Shown here in pieces: positions 10,695-18,994 of a stretch of DNA of 33,841 nucleotides. A program made the position numbers and the translations under genes. Origin of the DNA: Gammaproteobacteria bacterium (GTDB lineage: Bacteria; Pseudomonadota; Gammaproteobacteria; Steroidobacterales; Steroidobacteraceae); the NCBI GenBank assembly GCA_012026925.1, contig VEPJ01000153.1:1-33841 (forward strand), written 5' to 3'. Within the stretch, counting starts at the first letter, position 1, and the number at the start of each line of letters is the position of its first letter. A model generated the notes under the pieces. The model made no database searches, was not told the origin of the DNA, and saw nothing but the letters and a program-made list of their open reading frames with translations.

Positions 10695-12605
10695 ATGAAC
10701 GAGACCGATGCTGCCGCGACGAGTCCGCCTGCAGGCCTTGCCCGACTGCGTCGCCTGCCGCTCGGCGCCGTCCGTCCGCGTGGATGGTTGCAGGCGCAGA
10801 TGATGCGCGACCTCGAGCAGGGTTTCGCCGGCTGCCTCGATCACCTGAGTCCGCACGTGGCGCGCGACCTCTTTGCCGGGCGACTCGGGGATGCGGCGAC
10901 GCATGCGGGTTGGTGGGACGCGGAGTCCCGCGGCAACTGGCTCTGGGGCTACACCATGCTGGGGCACCTGGGGGCTGTCGCCGCCCATCGTGAGCGCGCC
11001 GACGAACTCGTCGCAGCGCTGCGTTCGACGCAGGACCGCGACGGCTATATCGGGATCTACGAACCGGCGGCCCGCTACCCGGCGGGCGGCCTGGAGAACG
11101 GGGAACTCTGGGCCCAGTCGCGCGCGCTCATGACGCTCATCGGCCACTTCGAGTTGACCGGCGACGCGCGAAGCCTGGGCGCGGCGCGACGGGCGGCCGA
11201 CGTGACGCTGCAGCAATACGGCGAGTTGCGGCCGCACTTCGGGCGGTCGAGCACGCTCGAAGACCGCACCGGACTGACCCACGGGCTCTGCTACGTCGAT
11301 GCGCTCGAGGCACTGCACGAGAACACCGGAGACGGTCGTTACCTGGATTTCGCCCGCTGGCTGCTCCGGGACTTCGACGCATGGGAGGTGCCCTTCCCGA
11401 ACGACGACCTCGCAGCCGCGAACCTGGCCCACGCCGAGCGTCCGCTGCGCGGCCACGCCGTGCACACGGTCGAGCACCTGAGGGCACTCCTCGCCGAGGG
11501 GCCGGCTTCCAGCGAGCGCATCCGTGCCGCCCTGCGCAAGATTCGACTGAGCACCACGCCCAGCGGCGCGGTCGTCGGCGACGAGAGCCTGCACGGCCTG
11601 GCGGGACCGGCCGCGGGGTACGAGTACTGCACGCTGGTCGAGTTGCTCTTCAGTCTCGGCCGGCTCGCACAGCGGACCGCCGATCCCTGCTTCGGCGACT
11701 GGATGGAGCGCCTCGCGTTCAACGCCGCCCAGGGGGCGCGGAGGGCCGACGGACGGGCCCTGTCGTACCTCTGCAGCGACACGCGGATCGACGCCCTCGC
11801 AAGCCGGCCCGACAGCTACTCCCTGCTCACGGGCCGTCACGGTCGATACAAGCTGTCGCCGACGCACGACGACGTCGCATGCTGCTGCAACCCGAACTCG
11901 ACGCGGCTGTTGCCGCATTACCTCGGGGCCATGTGGCTCGCTCGCGCCGATGCGCCGGGTCTCGTGGCGCTCGCCTACGGCCCGAGCGAGTTGTGCACCC
12001 GGCTCGGTGACGGCACCGTGGTCGTGCGCCAGCAGACGGGATACCCGTTCGAGGATCGCGTACGGTTCAGCGTCGACGTCGCGACGCCGCTTTCCATGAG
12101 TCTCCATCTGCGCAGGCCAAGGTGGGCGCGCGCCGCTTGCCTGACAGGAGTGGCGAGCGAGGAGAGGGACGGCTGGGTCGTCGTGGACCGGGAGTGGCGG
12201 GGTCGGACCGAATTCGAGCTGCGGTTCGACTTCCCGGTCGGTGCGGAGTCCTATCCGGAGGGAGAGGTGGCCGTCGTGCGCGGCCCACTGCAGTTCGTCG
12301 AGCCCATCCCGCACGAGGCTCGAGTCATGGGGAACCCGGGGCATCCGACGTGGTGTGACGAGGAGTGGCTGCCTGCGGACGCGCGCGACGTGGCGGCAGC
12401 CCTGCCGCTGCTCGACCTCGACCGCGCGGACCTGGGATTCACCGTGGAGCGCCGCGGGGACTGCGCCGACGACGACCCGTGGACGACCGCACCGATCCGC
12501 CTCCGGGCCCCGGGGCTGGCGATCGTGCCGATGGGCTCGGCGCCGCTGCGTCGAGCCGCGTTCCTCGCGGCCCGGCGGACCCGAGCGCCGATCAGCGCCC
12601 GATGA
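10695..12605 (+). CDS. Glycoside hydrolase of the GH127/DUF1680 (beta-L-arabinofuranosidase-like) type
   Basis: This 636-residue, probably cytoplasmic protein (no signal peptide) has the (alpha/alpha)6-barrel pattern of the DUF1680 family. Characterised GH127 members are zinc-dependent beta-L-arabinofuranosidases with a cysteine nucleophile. The zinc and catalytic residues appear to be present: Glu310 and Cys312 in GYEYCTLVE, the cysteine cluster Cys396-398 in ACCCNPNSTRLLPHY, and Glu297 in VVGDESLHG as a likely general acid. WWDAESRGNWLWGY and LRGHAVHTVEHL are family-like. ATG 10695 is chosen because the upstream extension to 10632 begins without a ribosome site. The gene is divergent from an MFS importer and overlaps the convergent esterase gene by 14 bp. 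The clade's true substrate is uncertain, and the alpha-glucan neighbourhood makes arabinofuranosidase activity doubtful. Confidence 0.8.
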   Translation: MNETDAAATSPPAGLARLRRLPLGAVRPRGWLQAQMMRDLEQGFAGCLDHLSPHVARDLFAGRLGDAATHAGWWDAESRGNWLWGYTMLGHLGAVAAHRERADELVAALRSTQDRDGYIGIYEPAARYPAGGLENGELWAQSRALMTLIGHFELTGDARSLGAARRAADVTLQQYGELRPHFGRSSTLEDRTGLTHGLCYVDALEALHENTGDGRYLDFARWLLRDFDAWEVPFPNDDLAAANLAHAERPLRGHAVHTVEHLRALLAEGPASSERIRAALRKIRLSTTPSGAVVGDESLHGLAGPAAGYEYCTLVELLFSLGRLAQRTADPCFGDWMERLAFNAAQGARRADGRALSYLCSDTRIDALASRPDSYSLLTGRHGRYKLSPTHDDVACCCNPNSTRLLPHYLGAMWLARADAPGLVALAYGPSELCTRLGDGTVVVRQQTGYPFEDRVRFSVDVATPLSMSLHLRRPRWARAACLTGVASEERDGWVVVDREWRGRTEFELRFDFPVGAESYPEGEVAVVRGPLQFVEPIPHEARVMGNPGHPTWCDEEWLPADARDVAAALPLLDLDRADLGFTVERRGDCADDDPWTTAPIRLRAPGLAIVPMGSAPLRRAAFLAARRTRAPISAR

Positions 12606-13503
12606 GAAATTCGAGCGGCTCGTGCACGCGCAGCCGCCAGGACTTCTCCGAGTGCTCGGCGCACGGGTACTTGTGCGTGATCCAGTTGCTGCCCTCGACG
12701 TAGCCGGCCTTGCGCAGCGCCTCGTCGGCGCGGCCTTGATACGGCTCGTAGGAAGAGTCGAGCGTCTCGGTCCCGAAGTCGAACCAGTACCTGTGCGTCG
12801 CCGGGTCGGGCAGGTGCGTGGCGAAATCCTCGAGGGCGACGCCGTCGCCCGCAGGCCAGTGCGTCGAAACGCAGCCTGCGCCGCCGAAGACTTCCGGGTA
12901 CATGCTCATCGCATATTGCGAAACCAGCCCGCCCATGCTCGAGCCCATGATGTATGTGTTGGCGCGGTCGGGCAGCGTGCGGTAGTTCGCGTCGATGAAG
13001 GGCTTCAACTCGTCGACGAGGAAGGCGAGGTACTCGTCGGAGATGATCTCCTCGGCACGCACGCGTTCGGAGCCGGGCACGTTGAAGTCGACGACTCCCT
13101 TTACGGCCCGCTGCGGCATGTACTCCTCGCGGCGCTTGGGCGTGTTCCAGATGCCGACGACGATCGCCTCGCGCACCTCGCCTGCGGCGATCATGCGCGT
13201 CATCGCCTCGTCCACGCCCCAGTCCACGCCGCCGAAGGCGGTCGCCGGGTCGAACAGGTTCTGGCCGTCGTGCATGTAGAGGACGGGGTAGCGCTTGCCC
13301 GTATCCTTGCCGTAGCCCGGCGGCAGCCACACGTCCACGTTGCGCGCGGCGACGTGCTGCGAGGGCATGGACGGATAGCGCAACAGCGTGCCGGTGACGC
13401 CCGGGCCGGCCACGGGCATGGTCTGCGGCACGCCCGCCGACGAAACACCGGCGCCGCTCAGGATGAGCATCGCCGTGGTGAGGAATCGAGCCGTGCGCGG
13501 CAT
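12592..13503 (-). CDS. Exported esterase-D-type alpha/beta hydrolase
   Basis: This is a 303-residue protein with an N-terminal signal peptide (MPRTARFLTTAMLILSGAGV, cleavage near SSAG) and an esterase-D/feruloyl-esterase-like fold (PF00756 type). Ser189 sits in the nucleophile elbow TYIMGSSMGGLVSQYA, and a C-terminal EHSEKSW segment supplies the likely catalytic His. VDVWLPPGYGKDTGKRYPV and YMHDGQNLFDP are family signatures. The gene follows the GH13 gene by 9 bp, and its ribosome site GAGG overlaps that gene's stop (TGAGG), so the two form an operon. Such esterases recur in alpha-glucan loci, but their substrate is not established. It could remove acyl groups from a sugar or act on an unrelated ester. 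Confidence 0.85.
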   Translation of the reverse strand: MPRTARFLTTAMLILSGAGVSSAGVPQTMPVAGPGVTGTLLRYPSMPSQHVAARNVDVWLPPGYGKDTGKRYPVLYMHDGQNLFDPATAFGGVDWGVDEAMTRMIAAGEVREAIVVGIWNTPKRREEYMPQRAVKGVVDFNVPGSERVRAEEIISDEYLAFLVDELKPFIDANYRTLPDRANTYIMGSSMGGLVSQYAMSMYPEVFGGAGCVSTHWPAGDGVALEDFATHLPDPATHRYWFDFGTETLDSSYEPYQGRADEALRKAGYVEGSNWITHKYPCAEHSEKSWRLRVHEPLEFLIGR

Positions 13504-13512
13504 CGCTGCACC

Positions 13513-15360
13513 TCAGTTCAGCTCCAGGACCGTCGCGCTGTGCGCGGGCAACGCGATGCCGTCGGCGAGCCGATGCACCTGCTGCGACAGCACGTCGGTC
13601 CCCGTCGTCGAATTGCCGATCACCTCCTGGAAGCGGGCCGTGTCGAGCGTGTCCGGCTGGTCGTTGTTGTTGAGCACGACCATGACCTTCTGCTGCGCGG
13701 TGTGCCGGAAATACACGTACACGCCGTCGAACGGCACGAACTGCGTCAGCCTGCCCTCGTGCAGGGCCGGAGCGCCGCGGCGCCAGAGCAGGAGCTTGCG
13801 CATGTATTCCTGCATGTCGCGTTCGGCAGGACTCAGGCCTGCGCCCGTGAACGCGTTTCTCGCATCTCCGGGCCAGCCTCCCGGGAACGGGCTGCGAATG
13901 ACGCCGTCGTTCTTCGGGCCCGGGCTCGCCATGAGGATCTCGGTGCCATAAAAGATCTGCGGGATGCCGCGCGTGGTCAGGTAGAAGGCGATCGCCATCT
14001 TGTCGAGGTCGATGCGCTCGCCGAGCGCGGTGAAGATCCGGGTCACGTCGTGGTTGTCCGGAAAGACGACCAGGTTGTACGGGTCCGGGTACAGCGCGTC
14101 GGCTGCGAGCACGCGATAGATCCGGCGCAGGCCCGTGCCCCAGTCCTCCTTCTCGAGGAGTCCCTTCTCGACGGCTTCCTGCAGCGGGAAGTCGAACAGG
14201 CTCGGCAGGTACGAGACGTAGCCGTCCGGCGGATTGCGACCGCGCTGCCAGTACGAAACCGTGGCCGGGCTGCCGCTCCACTCCTCGCCCACGATGTTGA
14301 TGTTCGGGTACTCGTACGTTACCCGGCGTGACCACTCCGTCAGGAACGCGCGGTCGGAGTAGGGGTAGGTGTCGATGCGCAGGCCGGAGAGTTGCGCGTA
14401 CTCGATCCACCAGAGCGTGTTCTGGACCAGGTAGGTCGCGAGGTACGGGTTGCGCTGGTTCATGTCCGGCATGGACTCGACGAACCAGCCTTCGGTGAAG
14501 TCCCGGCGGTCCGCTTCCGTCCCGTGCGGATCCTGCAGCGCCTCGCGCACGTGATGCGTGGCCGAGAACTTGCCGCCGTTGTTGATCCAGTCCGGCGTCG
14601 GCAGGTCCTTCATCCACCAGTGCCCGGAGCCGCAGTGGTTCAGCACGATGTCCATGATCAGGCCGACGTTGTGCCGCCGTGCGTCGGCGGACAGTTGGCG
14701 ATATTTCTCGTTCGTGCCGATGCGCGGGTCCACGCGGTAGAAGTCGGTGATCGCGTAGCCGTGGTAGCTGTACTGCGGCTGCGCGTTCTCGAGCACGGGG
14801 GTGAGCCAGAGCTGGGTGAATCCCATGCCGCTGATGTAGTCGAGGTGATTGGCGATGCCCTGCAGGTCGCCGCCGTGACGGCCGAGCGTGGCCGAGCGAT
14901 TCAGCCCGTCCGCGAGCCCCTTCACGGTGTCGTTCCCGGGATCACCGTTCGCGAACCGGTCCGGCATGACGAGGTAGATCACGTCCTGCGGCCCGAAGCC
15001 CCTGCGCCCGGCCGAGCCCGGCTCGCGGGCACTCAGCACGTAGTCGCGATGCGCCACGGTCGAGCGGCCGCGCCGGAAGTCGATGCGGAACTTGCCCGGG
15101 TGGGTGGCGGGGTCGATCCGGAGGTCGAGGAACAGGTAGTTCGGGTTCTGGACGCGCTCGACCCCGGTGATCGAGACGCCGGCGTACTGCAGCGCCGGCT
15201 CGAGCTCCGCGATCCGGTCGCCGTGCACCAGGAGCTGGAGCCGGTCGTCCTTCATGCCGATCCACCATGACGCAGGCTCGATGCGCTCGATACGGTCGGC
15301 TGCGACGACCTGCCCGGCGAACACGACGAGGACGAGCACTGCCAGCAGTCTTCTCAGCAT
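13513..15360 (-). CDS. Exported GH13 neopullulanase/cyclomaltodextrinase-like amylase (SusA-like)
   Basis: This 615-residue enzyme hydrolyses alpha-1,4 bonds of cyclodextrins, pullulan or maltodextrins, probably in the periplasm. The start at 15360 (MLRRLLAVLVLVVFAGQVVA, a signal peptide) is supported by GGAGG just upstream; the longer frame to 15513 is not export-competent. Residues about 22-105 form an N-terminal Ig-like domain (RIERIEPASWWIGMKDDRLQ). The barrel follows with region I at about 237-242 (DIVLNH), nucleophile Asp330 in GLRIDTYPYSD, acid Glu359 in IVGEEWSG and Asp438 in FPDNHDVTR. A C-terminal beta domain ends in ATVLELN. It is first in a two-gene leftward operon with the esterase and divergent from the GH97 operon, sharing a 155-bp regulatory region that holds a LacI-like palindrome. 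Confidence 0.92.
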   Translation of the reverse strand: MLRRLLAVLVLVVFAGQVVAADRIERIEPASWWIGMKDDRLQLLVHGDRIAELEPALQYAGVSITGVERVQNPNYLFLDLRIDPATHPGKFRIDFRRGRSTVAHRDYVLSAREPGSAGRRGFGPQDVIYLVMPDRFANGDPGNDTVKGLADGLNRSATLGRHGGDLQGIANHLDYISGMGFTQLWLTPVLENAQPQYSYHGYAITDFYRVDPRIGTNEKYRQLSADARRHNVGLIMDIVLNHCGSGHWWMKDLPTPDWINNGGKFSATHHVREALQDPHGTEADRRDFTEGWFVESMPDMNQRNPYLATYLVQNTLWWIEYAQLSGLRIDTYPYSDRAFLTEWSRRVTYEYPNINIVGEEWSGSPATVSYWQRGRNPPDGYVSYLPSLFDFPLQEAVEKGLLEKEDWGTGLRRIYRVLAADALYPDPYNLVVFPDNHDVTRIFTALGERIDLDKMAIAFYLTTRGIPQIFYGTEILMASPGPKNDGVIRSPFPGGWPGDARNAFTGAGLSPAERDMQEYMRKLLLWRRGAPALHEGRLTQFVPFDGVYVYFRHTAQQKVMVVLNNNDQPDTLDTARFQEVIGNSTTGTDVLSQQVHRLADGIALPAHSATVLELN

Positions 15361-15419
15361 CGGGAGCCTCCGTGGTCCGCGCGGCAGTGAAGCATCCGGG
15401 CCAGCCGCGGACAAGGCCT

Positions 15420-15433
15420 TGAATACGTTTGCA
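15420..15433. promoter_or_regulatory. LacI-family operator-like palindrome between divergent GH13 and GH97 operons
   Basis: TGAATACGTTTGCA is a 14-bp imperfect palindrome centred on CG, with 5 of 7 half-site positions matching. This is the usual architecture of LacI/GalR-family operators. It lies in the 155-bp divergent region and could govern both operons. A LacI-family gene closes the rightward operon at 24247-25284 and is the obvious candidate binder; that link is inferred. Confidence 0.5.
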
Positions 15434-15470
15434 GCCGCCGTGGCCATGGAGCCGGGACGGGCCGGTTCAT

Positions 15471-15479
15471 TGCTAGACT
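15471..15479 (+). promoter_or_regulatory. Candidate extended -10 element of the GH97 operon
   Basis: TGCTAGACT combines an extended TGn motif with TAGACT (4 of 6 matches to TATAAT). It is 37 bp before the GH97 start codon. No good -35 box is found at the usual spacing, which is common for extended -10 promoters. The LacI-like site is centred roughly 59 bp upstream of the implied transcription start. Confidence 0.35.
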
Positions 15480-15515
15480 CGCCCATCCGTCGGGGGAACC
15501 CTGGGATACCCATAC

Positions 15516-17561
15516 ATGAGGTTCGTGCCGCGTTGCGTCCTGCCGCTGCTGGCCGTGCTGGCCGGCGTCGTGCCGTCAGCCCGCGCCGCCGAGGTGCGCT
15601 CGCCCGACGGGAGGATCGTCGTCGCCGTGGACGTGGACGAGCGCGGCATCCCCGAGTACTCGGTGAGCTACCGGGGGGAGACGATCATGCCGGCGGGCAA
15701 GCTGGGACTGAGGTTCCAGTCGCAGCCCGCGTTCGACGGCGACTTCCGCATCTCCGGCACGTCGAGCAGCAGCCACGACGAGACCTGGGAGCAGCCCTGG
15801 GGCGAGCGTCGCTTCGTGCGGGACCAGCACAACGAGCTCCTGGTGAACTACGAGTCCGCCGCCGGTCCGGCGCGGCATTTCTCGCTGCGGGTGCGCGTCT
15901 TCGACGACGGCTTCGGCTTCCGTTACGAAGTCCCGGAACAGCCGGGCTACGGGGCCGTCAACATCACGGACGAGGTGACCGAGTTCCGCGTCGCCGACGA
16001 CCCGAAGACCACCGCCTGGTGGATCCCGGGCCGGCGCTGGAACCGCTACGAGTATCTCTACAACACCACGCCGCTCGCCGACATCCAGATGGCGCACACG
16101 CCGATGACGCTGCGCCTCGCGAACGGCGTGCACCTGAGCTTCCACGAGGCGGCGCTCGTGGACTATGCGGCCTACGTGCTCGACCAGCGCCGTGCCGGAA
16201 TCTTCCGCACGAGCCTGACGCCGTGGTCGGACGGCATCCGCGTCAAGACGCACACGCCATTCAAGACGCCGTGGCGGACGGTACAGGTCGCACCGACGGC
16301 GGCGGCGCTGCTCAATTCCAGCCTGATCCTGAACCTGAACGAGCCGAACGTGCTCGGCGACGTCTCGTGGGTCGAGCCCGGCAAGTACGTCGGCATCTGG
16401 TGGGCGATGCACCTCGGCCAGGCCACCTGGGAGTCCGGGCCGAAGCACGGTGCCACGACGGCCGAGACGAAGCGCTACATCGACTTCGCCGGCGCGAACG
16501 GCTTCAAGGGCGTGCTGGTCGAGGGCTGGAACGTCGGCTGGGACGGCGACTGGTTCAACAACGGCAAGCAGTTCCGCTTCACCGAGCCGCATCCCGACTT
16601 CGACCTCAAGGCCGTCGCGGATTACGCGCTCGGCAAGGGCGTGCGGCTCATCGGCCACCACGAGACGGCGGCCGACCTCGGCAACTACGAGCCGCAGATG
16701 CAGGCAGCGCTCGACCTCTACGAGTCGCTCGGCGTGCGGCAGGTCAAGACGGGCTACGTGGCGGACGCGGGCGACATCCGGCGCATCGACGAGAACGGCG
16801 TCGAGCTGCACGAGTGGCACGACGGCCAGTACACCGTCGCGCACCACATCCGCCTGTTGAAGGAAGCGGCAAGGCGCAAGATCAGCATCATTGCGCACGA
16901 GCCCGTGAAGGACACCGGCCTGCGTCGCACGTACCCGAACTGGCTGTCGCGGGAGGGCGCGCGCGGGCAGGAATACAACGCCTGGGGCTCCCCGGTGAAC
17001 CCGCCCGAGCACACGGCCATCCTGCCTTTCACGCGCATGCTCGCCGGGCCGATGGACTACACGCCCGGCATCGTGGACCTCACGTTCGAGGGCCCGGACG
17101 GCAAGCACCGCGTGAAGAACACGCTGGCCAAGGAACTCTCGCTCTACGTCGTGCTGTACAGCCCGGTGCAGATGGCGGCGGACCTGCCCGGGAACTACCC
17201 GAAGCACCCGCAGGCGTTCCGGTTCATCAAGGAAGTACCGACCGACTGGGACGACAGCCGCGCCATCGCCGGCGAGGTCGGCGACTACGTCGCGATCGCG
17301 CGCAAGCAGCGAGGTGCGGACGACTGGTATGTCGGCGCGCTGACGGACGAGCGCTCGCGCAAGCTGGCGCTGCGGCTCGACTTCCTCGATCCGCAATCGC
17401 GCTACGTTGCCGAGATCTATCGGGACGGCGCCAAAGCCGACTGGCGGACGCGACCCTACGACATGGTGGTCGAGGAAAGGCCGGTCACTGCCGCGGACAC
17501 GCTCGAGCTGCGCCTCGCGGCGAGCGGCGGCGCCGCCATCCGGTTCAGGAGAATGCATTGA
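15516..17561 (+). CDS. GH97 alpha-glucosidase, inverting type (SusB-like), exported
   Basis: This 681-residue enzyme releases glucose from maltodextrins, probably in the periplasm. It carries a signal peptide (MRFVPRCVLPLLAVLAGVVPSARA). An N-terminal beta-sandwich starts at VRSPDGRIVVAVDV and is followed by the barrel from about residue 280. GH97 has inverting and retaining branches. The three glutamates of the inverting SusB type are all present: Glu383 in IGHHETAAD and Glu462 in IIAHEPVKDTG as the base pair, and Glu486 in GARGQEYNAWG as the acid. This argues for an inverting alpha-glucosidase rather than a retaining alpha-galactosidase. The gene leads a six-gene rightward operon, and the next start codon overlaps its stop (TTGA). 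Confidence 0.93.
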   Translation: MRFVPRCVLPLLAVLAGVVPSARAAEVRSPDGRIVVAVDVDERGIPEYSVSYRGETIMPAGKLGLRFQSQPAFDGDFRISGTSSSSHDETWEQPWGERRFVRDQHNELLVNYESAAGPARHFSLRVRVFDDGFGFRYEVPEQPGYGAVNITDEVTEFRVADDPKTTAWWIPGRRWNRYEYLYNTTPLADIQMAHTPMTLRLANGVHLSFHEAALVDYAAYVLDQRRAGIFRTSLTPWSDGIRVKTHTPFKTPWRTVQVAPTAAALLNSSLILNLNEPNVLGDVSWVEPGKYVGIWWAMHLGQATWESGPKHGATTAETKRYIDFAGANGFKGVLVEGWNVGWDGDWFNNGKQFRFTEPHPDFDLKAVADYALGKGVRLIGHHETAADLGNYEPQMQAALDLYESLGVRQVKTGYVADAGDIRRIDENGVELHEWHDGQYTVAHHIRLLKEAARRKISIIAHEPVKDTGLRRTYPNWLSREGARGQEYNAWGSPVNPPEHTAILPFTRMLAGPMDYTPGIVDLTFEGPDGKHRVKNTLAKELSLYVVLYSPVQMAADLPGNYPKHPQAFRFIKEVPTDWDDSRAIAGEVGDYVAIARKQRGADDWYVGALTDERSRKLALRLDFLDPQSRYVAEIYRDGAKADWRTRPYDMVVEERPVTAADTLELRLAASGGAAIRFRRMH

Positions 17562-18964
17562 GCAGAGGATTCGTGAGACGCGCCCTGGTCTTCTCCGTTC
17601 TCGCTACGGTCCTCACCGGCAGTGCCCTCGCCGACACTCCCGCATCGAAGGCGGCCGATGACCTCGATCGTTATCGCCCCGCGCCGTACGTCCGGCTGCA
17701 GCACCCGGAGTGGTCGAAGAACGCCGCGCTCTACGAGCTCAATCTCCGCCAGTTCACGCCGGAGGGAACGCTCGCCGCGGCGGAGAAGCAGTTGCCGCGG
17801 CTCAAGGCGCTCGGGGTGGACATCGTGTGGCTGATGCCGATCCACCCGATCGGCGTGAAGAACCGCAAGGGCAGCCTCGGCAGCCCGTACTCCGTGCGGG
17901 ACTACATGGCGGTGAATCCAGAGTACGGCACGCTCGACGACCTCAAGCGCTTCGTCGCCCGGGCCCACGAGCTCGGATTGCGCGTGATCCTCGACTGGGT
18001 CGCGAACCACAGCTCCTGGGACAACCCGCTCGTGACGCAGCACCCGGACTGGTACGCGCGCAACTGGAAGGGCGAGTTTCACCCGACGTCGTGGAACGAC
18101 TGGTCGGACATCATCGAGTTCGACTACGACCAGCCGGGCCTGCGCAAGTACATGACCGACGCGCTCAAGTACTGGGTGCGCGAGGCCGGCATCGACGGGT
18201 ACCGCAGCGACGTCGCGGGCTTCGTCCCCCTCGACTTCTGGGTGAACGCCCGGCGCGAGCTCGACGCGATCAAGCCGGTGTTCATGCTCGCGGAGTGGCA
18301 GGCGACCGACCTGCACGCCGACGCGTTCGACGCGACCTACGCCTGGGACTGGTACTCGGCGGCACGCGACGCGACGATCGGCGGGAAGGGCGTGGGCCCG
18401 TTGCGCAGCTATTACTCGACGAACGACAACTCGTTCCCGCGCGAGGCGATGCGCATGACGTTCGTCTCGAACCACGACAAGAACTCGTGGGACGGCACCG
18501 AGTTCGAGGAGTTCGGTCCCGGGCTCGAGGCCGCGATCGTCCTCTCCGTCGTCGGCGAAGGCATCCCGCTGATCTACAACGGCCAGGAGGCGGGCAACAC
18601 GAAGCGCCTGGCGTTCTTCGAGCGCGACCCGATCGCCTGGAAGGAGCACCCGAACGGCGAGCTGTATCGCCGCCTGCTCGCGCTCAAGAAGGACAACACC
18701 GCGCTGTGGAACGCCCAGTGGGGCGCCCGGATGGTGGACGTGCCGAACAGCGCGCCGGAGCAAGTGCTCAGCTTCGTGCGCGCCAACGAGCGCGACAAGG
18801 TGTTCGCGGCGTTCAATTTCTCCAAGGTGCCCGTGCGCGTGAGCTTCAAGGACTCGCTGTTCGAGGGCAGCTATCGCGATTTCGCCACCGGCGGGAAGGT
18901 GCAGCTGGCCCGGGGCGCGACGATCGAGCTGCCGGCCTGGGGTTATCGTGTCTACGTGCGTTGA
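17558..18964 (+). CDS. Exported GH13 alpha-amylase family glycosidase
   Basis: This 468-residue secreted or periplasmic glycosidase acts on alpha-glucan. TTG 17558 is the preferred start: AGGAG (17547-17551) lies 6 bp upstream and it overlaps the GH97 stop as TTGA. GTG 17573 is an alternative, but its ribosome site is too close. A signal peptide follows (RRALVFSVLATVLTGSALA). The catalytic core has region I DWVANH (146-151), nucleophile Asp218 in DGYRSDVAG, acid Glu246 in MLAEWQATD and Asp307 in FVSNHDKNSWDG. A short C-terminal beta domain ends WGYRVYVR. It lacks extra carbohydrate-binding modules and resembles a compact SusG-like enzyme. It is the second gene of the operon, 30 bp before the ABC importer genes. 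Confidence 0.92.
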   Translation: MSRGFVRRALVFSVLATVLTGSALADTPASKAADDLDRYRPAPYVRLQHPEWSKNAALYELNLRQFTPEGTLAAAEKQLPRLKALGVDIVWLMPIHPIGVKNRKGSLGSPYSVRDYMAVNPEYGTLDDLKRFVARAHELGLRVILDWVANHSSWDNPLVTQHPDWYARNWKGEFHPTSWNDWSDIIEFDYDQPGLRKYMTDALKYWVREAGIDGYRSDVAGFVPLDFWVNARRELDAIKPVFMLAEWQATDLHADAFDATYAWDWYSAARDATIGGKGVGPLRSYYSTNDNSFPREAMRMTFVSNHDKNSWDGTEFEEFGPGLEAAIVLSVVGEGIPLIYNGQEAGNTKRLAFFERDPIAWKEHPNGELYRRLLALKKDNTALWNAQWGARMVDVPNSAPEQVLSFVRANERDKVFAAFNFSKVPVRVSFKDSLFEGSYRDFATGGKVQLARGATIELPAWGYRVYVR

Positions 18965-18968
18965 TCCG

Positions 18969-18980
18969 CAGCGGCCGCTG
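18969..18980. repeat. Perfect 12-bp palindrome between amylase and XylF genes
   Basis: CAGCGGCCGCTG is a perfect palindrome in the 30-bp spacer, just before the GGAG ribosome site of the binding-protein gene. It could form a small mRNA hairpin that adjusts the relative expression of the abundant binding protein, or be chance in GC-rich DNA. Confidence 0.4.
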
Positions 18981-18994
18981 GCCGGAGTGAGCCC

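Noticed and set aside
13361-13503. A possible longer or alternative coding frame (13388-13951, plus strand) across the esterase/GH13 junction.
   Set aside because: It has no homology, and the two leftward genes are complete with a coupled ribosome site at the junction.
15167-17557. A 1265-codon open frame that runs from 15167 through the GH97 gene into the GH13 amylase.
   Set aside because: Only the part from 17558 has homology and a signal peptide. The upstream part is Arg/Ala/Gly-rich shadow translation of the GH97 gene in another frame, common in GC-rich DNA.
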